Source of the DNA: STD2-102 sp964414205
Lineage (GTDB): Bacteria > Bacillota > Clostridia > Christensenellales > CAG-917
Length of the DNA: 26,732 bases
Direction of reading: 5' to 3'
Assembly: GCA_964414205.1 (NCBI GenBank)
Contig: CAYPVP010000013.1
Coordinates: 1 to 26,732, forward strand
Part shown: positions 22,498 through 26,732 of the stretch, piece after piece
Position numbering within the stretch: position 1 is the stretch's first letter
How the letters are laid out: every line of letters begins with the position of its first letter
Position numbers and translations under genes: made by a program
The notes under the pieces: model-generated
The model's database searches: none
The model's input: the letters and a program-made list of their open reading frames with translations, nothing else
What the model was told of the DNA's origin: nothing

Positions 22498-24206
22498 TCA
22501 TCATCTCCTTCTTCATTTTGTTGCAAAGTGGCTTTCAGTTTCAAAAGTGCCACTTTGGTTTCGGCAGTTGTTTCACCAAGCAACGATGCAATTTCCTGAG
22601 CAACTCTCATTTGCTTTTTTATGACTTCATCAGTTGTCAACAATGTGCTGATTTTCATCTTTTGAAGTTCATCATTTGCCACAATGTTTTTTGTTATGTC
22701 TTTCATGACACCAAACATAATTTTGTGTTCTTTCAGCAACACAATTGAAAGTTCAATGTGTTTTTGCGATTTTGTGACAAAGATTTTGCGTTTTACAACA
22801 TTTTTTCCATCAACATATGCCGAAATAAATGCAGATGAATCAAAGCAATCAAAAGCATACATACCCTTTGCATCTGTCACATTCACTCCCAGCATTTGCT
22901 CTGCATTTTGATTGATTTCCAAAATTTTGTAGTCATTGTCAATGACAACAATTCCATTTGGACTGTTTTGAATGATTTCATATGACATTGATTCTGCCCT
23001 TTTTCGCATGTATGGAATGCACATTTCAATGTCGGCACATCCATTCAAAACGGCAATGGCTTTTTCTCGGCATGTTGAATAGCCACATGCTCCACAGTTG
23101 AGTTCATCTTCGACAGTATATTTTCCTGTTTTTGAAAGCACTTCTTTGATTTCTCTTTCTGTTGGCATAAATCCAAGTTTTTCAACTTTTGGGTGTTCTT
23201 GACACAAGTCAACATCCAAATTTACGCCATTTTCTATGACAGAACTTTCTGAGCATGCAACATATTTTCTTATGTCAGAATTTGCTTTCAAAGCCCCACA
23301 AACATCTTTCATGCTACAAGGTCCACCAACACATGAGTGTTCGCAACAACTCATTTCCAAAAACATTCCTGAAATTTTGTCAATTCCTTTCAACACTTCA
23401 AAGCACTTTTTGACACCATCAACAGCGACATATTCATAGTTTTCAGGGCAAGCCGAAAATGATTTTATGATTCCAGTGCTGATTGGATAGAATTTTGCAG
23501 TGTTGACAACATTGTTTTCATTTTTTTCAATTTCAACTTCTTGTTCAAGCATTTTGAGTTCGATATGGTTTGATTCAAACAATGCTGTCAGTTCTTCAAA
23601 AGTCAAAACTGCATCAATCAAACCACTTTCTTTTGCTTCTTTTTTCTTTGCAATGCAAGGCCCAACAAAAACAATTTTATGGTCAGGAAAGCGTTTCTTC
23701 AAAATTTTTGCATGTGCAATCATTGGAGAAACAATTGGTGCAAGAAATTTTACTGCATCAGAACAAAAATTTTGAATCATTGTGTTGACAGCAGGACACG
23801 CTGATGAAATGAGATTTTCAAATTGTCCACTTTGCAAAAGTTTTTGATAGGCATCAGTCACAATTCTTGCGCCGACAGCCGTTTCTTCAACAAAATCAAA
23901 CCCAAGCATTTGCAAGCCAGCATCCATTGTTTCAAAATGCGAAACTTCAAAACTTGACACAAATGAAGGTGCAAGTGAAACAGCAATTTTGCTTTCTCCA
24001 TGCAACAAATCAATGACATCATCAATTTCAGAATGAACTTTTTTTGCATTTTGTGGGCAAACAGTTGTGCATTTTCCACACAAAATACACCTGTCTTCAA
24101 TGATTTTTGCTTGATTGTTTTCAAATTTGATTGCCTTGACAGGACACTCTCTCAAACATTTGAAACAATCCTTGCATTTTGCTTGTTTAAAATCTAAATA
24201 AATCAT
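22494..24206 (-). CDS. hydS: Sensory-type [FeFe]-hydrogenase homologue with PAS domain (group C, HydS-like)
   Basis: In order, this 570-residue protein has two [4Fe-4S] motifs (CKDCFKCLREC at 11-21, CILCGKCTTVC at 40-50), then an H-cluster domain. L1 is SSACPAV (134-140), L2 is GPCIAKKKE (182-190) and L3 is LEMSCCEHSCVGGPC (283-297). A further Fe-S motif CGACGYSTC (371-379) follows, then a PAS domain (about 405-515, SPNGIVVIDNDYKILEINQNAEQMLG) and a helical tail. The Cys that relays protons in catalytic enzymes is Ala in L1, as in HydS-type sensors, so H2 turnover should be slow. It lies in an operon with a SpoIIE-type phosphatase and a catalytic hydrogenase, which fits H2/redox sensing. Its start has AGAGAGG upstream. 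Confidence 0.93.
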   Translation of the reverse strand: MIYLDFKQAKCKDCFKCLRECPVKAIKFENNQAKIIEDRCILCGKCTTVCPQNAKKVHSEIDDVIDLLHGESKIAVSLAPSFVSSFEVSHFETMDAGLQMLGFDFVEETAVGARIVTDAYQKLLQSGQFENLISSACPAVNTMIQNFCSDAVKFLAPIVSPMIAHAKILKKRFPDHKIVFVGPCIAKKKEAKESGLIDAVLTFEELTALFESNHIELKMLEQEVEIEKNENNVVNTAKFYPISTGIIKSFSACPENYEYVAVDGVKKCFEVLKGIDKISGMFLEMSCCEHSCVGGPCSMKDVCGALKANSDIRKYVACSESSVIENGVNLDVDLCQEHPKVEKLGFMPTEREIKEVLSKTGKYTVEDELNCGACGYSTCREKAIAVLNGCADIEMCIPYMRKRAESMSYEIIQNSPNGIVVIDNDYKILEINQNAEQMLGVNVTDAKGMYAFDCFDSSAFISAYVDGKNVVKRKIFVTKSQKHIELSIVLLKEHKIMFGVMKDITKNIVANDELQKMKISTLLTTDEVIKKQMRVAQEIASLLGETTAETKVALLKLKATLQQNEEGDDE

Positions 24207-24282
24207 TTTTCCTCTCTTGTCTTTTTCATGTCAGTGTATTTTGCACAAAATTTTGAAAACCTAGATTTGCAAATTCAACTTT

Positions 24283-24519
24283 TTTCTTTGTGACTGAAAA
24301 CATTTCTTTGTGTCTAAATTTTGTTTTATGCCAATTTCCTTTCTTTGTAGCCTATTTTTCTTTTATGACTGAATTTTTTTTGTGTCAAAAATATTTCTTT
24401 ATAACAGCAAATTTTTCATTGTATCAAAATTTCCATTGTCTCTATTTGCTTTCTTTGTGACAGCAAATTTTCATTGTGTCAAAAATTATTTTTTAGTGTC
24501 TGCAATTTTTCTTTCAGGC
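24283..24519. repeat. Array of ~13 degenerate ~19-bp repeats upstream of hydS
   Basis: The plus-strand motif TTTCTTTGTGTC (minus GACACAAAGAAA) recurs with small changes. Copies start near 24283, 24303, 24320, 24340, 24357, 24375, 24394, 24414, 24431, 24450, 24469, 24489 and 24508, a mean period of about 18.8 bp. Parts also repeat at 56 bp (ACAGCAAATTT...TCATTGT). With flanking sequence it makes up most of the 334-base gap before hydS, and it encloses promoter-like elements. The rest of the gap (24207-24282) holds only the hydS ribosome site. Confidence 0.85.
24398..24427 (-). promoter_or_regulatory. Candidate hydS operon promoter inside the repeat array
   Basis: TTGATA (24427-24422), 18 bases and TATAAA (24403-24398) fit a sigma-A promoter. 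A second candidate, TTGACA (24388-24383), 17 bases and TAAAAG (24365-24360), lies downstream. Both are built from the repeat unit, so they may be by-products of it. Confidence 0.45.
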
Positions 24520-24521
24520 AC

Positions 24522-24546
24522 AAAAAAACCATAAGGGAACTTATGG
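24522..24546 (-). terminator. Intrinsic terminator after the [2Fe-2S] protein gene
   Basis: On the minus strand CCAUAAG, loop UUCC, CUUAUGG and seven U form a clear terminator. The UAA stop of the small Fe-S gene lies inside the stem. It separates the rex unit from the hydrogenase operon. Confidence 0.92.
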
Positions 24547-24789
24547 CTCAATTTTTTGCAACACTTCTTCATCAAAAAAAGTTTCAATCTCATCAAGAGT
24601 TACACTGAAAGGCGTGTCATCAATTTTGACACTGACTCCATTGCCTCCACAATTCCCAAGGCAAAATATTCCCCCAAGTTCCACTTTGTTTTCCAAGTTG
24701 TTTTCAGCAATCAATGAGTTCAACTTTGAAATGACTTCACGAGAACCTCGCAAATGACATGAACTTCCAATGCAGACCGTAATTTTCAT
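24541..24789 (-). CDS. Thioredoxin-like [2Fe-2S] protein (NuoE C-terminal-like)
   Basis: This 82-residue protein matches the thioredoxin-fold [2Fe-2S] ferredoxin domain found at the C terminus of NuoE/HymA and as a stand-alone protein. The four ligands are Cys6 and Cys11 (CIGSSCHLRG) and Cys43 and Cys47 (FCLGNCGGNG). It lacks the helical N-terminal part of full NuoE. It follows rex by 18 bases with its own AAGGAG and ends in a terminator, so it forms a rex unit. It probably passes electrons to or from NADH- or ferredoxin-linked hydrogenase systems. The partner is unknown. Confidence 0.9.
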   Translation of the reverse strand: MKITVCIGSSCHLRGSREVISKLNSLIAENNLENKVELGGIFCLGNCGGNGVSVKIDDTPFSVTLDEIETFFDEEVLQKIEP

Positions 24790-24807
24790 AATGCTCCTTT
24801 CTGTATG

Positions 24808-25446
24808 TTATTTCTCGTCCTTGACCAATTCTTTGAGTTGGTTTGCAAGCACTGCCAGTGAAACAGCCAAGTTTTCATTTTTCAAAGCAACATTTTTTGG
24901 CACGACAATGTGAGCAGGTGAAAAATTCCAAATTGCACGAATGCCAGACTCAACCAAAACATCTGCGACATCTTGTGCATGAGTTTGTGGAATTGTGATG
25001 ATACCAATCATTGTCTTGTTTTCTTTGACAAAGTTTGCAAGTTCTGACATGTCATAAATTCTTTTGCCATCAACTTCATTTCCGACAACAGAAGCATCAA
25101 CATCAAAGCCAGCAACAATTTTCATGTTGTATTTTTCAAATCCCTTGTATTCAAGCAATGCTCTGCCGAGTTTTCCAACACCGACAATGATTGCATAGTT
25201 TGCTTCATCAAATCTCAAAAATGTTTCCAGTGCTTCAATCAAATCAGACACCAAATATCCGATTTTTGGTTTTCCTGCATTGCAAATTGATGCCAAATCT
25301 TTTCTGACTTGCACTTCTCCTCGGTCAAGTGCAACAGCAAGTGCCGTTGCAGAAATTGTCAAACCACCCTCTTGTGGCATAGATTTCAAATAATTCAAAT
25401 AAACTGGCAATCTTCTGAGCGTAGATTTAGAGATTGTTTCCTTCAT
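24808..25446 (-). CDS. rex: Redox-sensing transcriptional repressor Rex
   Basis: This 212-residue homodimeric repressor reads the NADH/NAD+ ratio. The N-terminal winged helix (about residues 5-80) has KSTLRRLPVYLNYL and VQVRKDLA, the recognition-helix region, followed by KPKIGYLVSDL. The Rossmann part starts at IIVGVGKLGRALL (86-98), with the FDVD nucleotide contact (114-117) and the ITIPQ and IWNFSPAH motifs. Rex usually controls fermentation and hydrogenase genes, which fits the hydrogenase operon downstream. I could not find a full TTGTTAA/TTGTGAA-type palindrome before hydS; only a half-site TTGTTAA lies at about 25492. The start has AGGAG 9 bases upstream. Confidence 0.96.
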   Translation of the reverse strand: MKETISKSTLRRLPVYLNYLKSMPQEGGLTISATALAVALDRGEVQVRKDLASICNAGKPKIGYLVSDLIEALETFLRFDEANYAIIVGVGKLGRALLEYKGFEKYNMKIVAGFDVDASVVGNEVDGKRIYDMSELANFVKENKTMIGIITIPQTHAQDVADVLVESGIRAIWNFSPAHIVVPKNVALKNENLAVSLAVLANQLKELVKDEK

Positions 25447-25477
25447 ATTCCATTTCTCCTTTTATCCTTTCAAGTAT

Positions 25478-25507
25478 ATCATAATTTCAAAGTTGTTAAT
25501 AATGCAA
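25478..25507 (-). promoter_or_regulatory. Candidate rex promoter
   Basis: TTGCAT (25507-25502), 18 bases and TATGAT (25483-25478) lie about 32 bases before rex. The -35 box touches the U-tract of the preceding terminator. A TTGTTAA-type half-site (plus strand, 25492-25498) in the spacer could allow autoregulation by Rex. Confidence 0.4.
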
Positions 25508-25545
25508 AAAAAACATATCCGATATGCAAATATCGATATGTTTTT
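25506..25545. terminator. Bidirectional-looking terminator between lysR and rex
   Basis: AAACATAT pairs with ATATGTTT and CGATAT with ATATCG around a GCAA loop (plus strand), with one bulged C. An eight-T run follows on the minus strand and a five-T run on the plus strand. It ends the lysR transcript. Confidence 0.88.
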
Positions 25546-25590
25546 ATTTATTGATATGTTATAAAATCAATGTCATTCATAAAAGTCTTT

Positions 25591-26520
25591 TCAACTTTCA
25601 ACACATGATTTTTTAACATTCTCTAAAACCTCCAAAAATTTTTTGTCAAGTTCTGATAGGGTATAATCTTTTTTGAAAATCAAAACATCCTTATATCTTT
25701 TGTCACCATCATCAACCTTTTTAAACATCAAACCAAAGACATCCAAAAAGTATTTGGGTGTTGGAGAAACCCACATATAGGTGTTTGGCAGTTGATTCAA
25801 CAAATCTGCTTGACTTGCCCTTTCATAGACAAAAATTCTCTTGTCAACTTCTTCCAAAAATTCTGCCTTTTTGACTTCCATCATTGGCATTGAAGGAATG
25901 TAGGGGTCACCATGAGCAATTTCTACATAGTCAACAAGGTCATTTAGCACAATGCTGTCTTTTTTTGCCAACGGACTGTTTTTTGACATACACAGCAAAC
26001 TGTCATAAACATTGAGTTCACGAAATTGCAAACCTTTTTCTTTGAGCATCAATGAAAAGTGATTTTCAAAAGCAGGTTGATAGCGAACAATTCCGAGATT
26101 ATAGTTTCCTTGCACAATATTGTTGATTGCAAGCATTGCATTGACTTCTTTGTAATACAGTTCCATTGGTCGTGAATGGTCAAGTGTTTTGACAAATTCA
26201 ACAAACGCAGAGGAGATATAACTTGAACGAGGCACAGAAATGCTGAATGTTTGGGTTTCTTCCTTTGCATTTTTGTAGATGTTTTCAACTTTTGCAACTT
26301 CTTGCAAAATTGCACGAGCGTGTGCCAAAAATTCTTCACCTTCTGGTGTTGGAACAATGCCCTTTGAAGTTCTAAAAAAAATGATTATGCCCAAAGATTC
26401 TTCCAATTCTTTGATTGCACGTGACAAGTTTGGCTGTCCCATAAACAAATTTTCTGCTGCTTTGTTTATTGAACGAGTTTTTTCAACTTCCACGGCATAT
26501 TTCAAATGAACTAAATTCAT
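25591..26520 (-). CDS. LysR-family transcriptional regulator
   Basis: This regulator of about 309 residues has the LysR winged helix at its N terminus (LVHLKYAVEVEKTRSINKAAENLFMGQPNLSRAIKELEESLGIIIFFRTSKGIVPTPEG). A linker helix and a substrate-binding domain (about residues 90-295) follow. Two AUGs are adjacent; the second (26520) is used because it lies 5 bases from AAGGAG, against 2 for the first. It has two upstream promoter candidates and its own terminator. Its target and ligand are unknown. It is not divergent from any gene seen here, so its usual partner may lie outside the window or elsewhere. Confidence 0.93.
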   Translation of the reverse strand: MNLVHLKYAVEVEKTRSINKAAENLFMGQPNLSRAIKELEESLGIIIFFRTSKGIVPTPEGEEFLAHARAILQEVAKVENIYKNAKEETQTFSISVPRSSYISSAFVEFVKTLDHSRPMELYYKEVNAMLAINNIVQGNYNLGIVRYQPAFENHFSLMLKEKGLQFRELNVYDSLLCMSKNSPLAKKDSIVLNDLVDYVEIAHGDPYIPSMPMMEVKKAEFLEEVDKRIFVYERASQADLLNQLPNTYMWVSPTPKYFLDVFGLMFKKVDDGDKRYKDVLIFKKDYTLSELDKKFLEVLENVKKSCVES

Positions 26521-26542
26521 CATTTCTCCTTTTCAATCTTTG

Positions 26543-26571
26543 ATTATAGCAAAGCAATTTTCAAATTTCAA
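26543..26571 (-). promoter_or_regulatory. Proximal lysR promoter
   Basis: TTGAAA (26571-26566), 17 bases and TATAAT (26548-26543) lie about 22 bases before the lysR start. This is a near-consensus sigma-A promoter with ideal spacing. Confidence 0.8.
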
Positions 26572-26637
26572 CAAGGATGTTGATTTTTCAATTCTATTCT
26601 AGATTGCGTGTTATATCAAAAAATACATATCAATTCT

Positions 26638-26666
26638 TTTATAAGCCTAATTTTGAATTTTGTCAA
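26638..26666 (-). promoter_or_regulatory. Distal lysR promoter candidate
   Basis: TTGACA (26666-26661), 17 bases and TATAAA (26643-26638) lie about 115 bases upstream of lysR. It may be a second lysR promoter; no other ORF starts between it and lysR. Confidence 0.6.
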
Positions 26667-26732
26667 GCATACATTTTTGCAAATTGTTTCATTTATTTTA
26701 TATTGCTCTTTCAGTTGGTGTTGCATTATTTA

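Noticed and set aside
24207..24282. Rex operator before hydS (TTTTGTGCAAAATACACTG)
   Set aside because: Only the left half resembles TTGTG-type Rex sites; the right half does not match, so it is not called.

Overview
The window is a low-G+C, strictly anaerobic, Firmicute-like (Clostridia-like) chromosome segment. Every convincing gene lies on the minus strand, so transcription runs from high to low coordinates. Shine-Dalgarno sites are strong (AAGGAG-type), genes are tightly packed with 1-17 base overlaps, and UGA is a normal stop. The anaerobic lifestyle is inferred from two [FeFe]-hydrogenase-type proteins, Rex, a 2-hydroxyacyl-CoA dehydratase-type enzyme with its activator, and a flavin/Fe-S enoate-reductase-like protein. 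The species cannot be named from this sequence.

Layout in transcription order. (1) 26.7-24.5 kb: a LysR regulator with its own promoters and terminator, then rex and a small thioredoxin-like [2Fe-2S] protein ending at a terminator. (2) 24.5-19.9 kb: an intergenic array of about 13 degenerate ~19-bp repeats, then a PAS-bearing sensory-type [FeFe]-hydrogenase homologue (HydS), a SpoIIE/PP2C-type phosphatase and a catalytic-type [FeFe]-hydrogenase. (3) 19.9-11.2 kb: a shikimate-to-Phe/Tyr supercluster, aroF-tyrA-aroB-aroA-aroC-pheA, then a 351-bp gap, then an aroE-aroK fusion and aroQ. Together these cover all seven steps to chorismate plus both prephenate branches; no trp genes are present. (4) 10.9-8.2 kb: a U32 peptidase/hydroxylase-family protein and a small two-helix membrane protein. 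(5) 7.9-0.1 kb: an operon with an old-yellow-enzyme/2-enoate-reductase-like protein, a CooC-type Ni-chaperone ATPase, two 2-hydroxyacyl-CoA dehydratase-type subunits, their ASKHA activator, a 37-residue ORF and a small protein resembling part of acetyl-CoA synthase. It ends at an intrinsic terminator followed by a 13-bp tandem repeat at the window edge.

The two most interesting points follow. First, the aro operon is preceded by what looks like a complete ribosome-mediated attenuator: a near-consensus promoter, a 21-codon leader peptide with seven consecutive Tyr/Phe codons (YYFYYFY), a strong intrinsic terminator, and sequences able to form mutually exclusive pre-emptor and antiterminator pairings. 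Second, the operon at 0.1-7.8 kb joins the dehydratase/activator pair to an acetyl-CoA-synthase-like protein and a CooC-like metal chaperone. I do not recognise this combination as a described pathway, and it may be an undescribed radical or metal-dependent reductive system.

All calls come from reading the sequence and translations by eye. No alignment, folding or database search was run.
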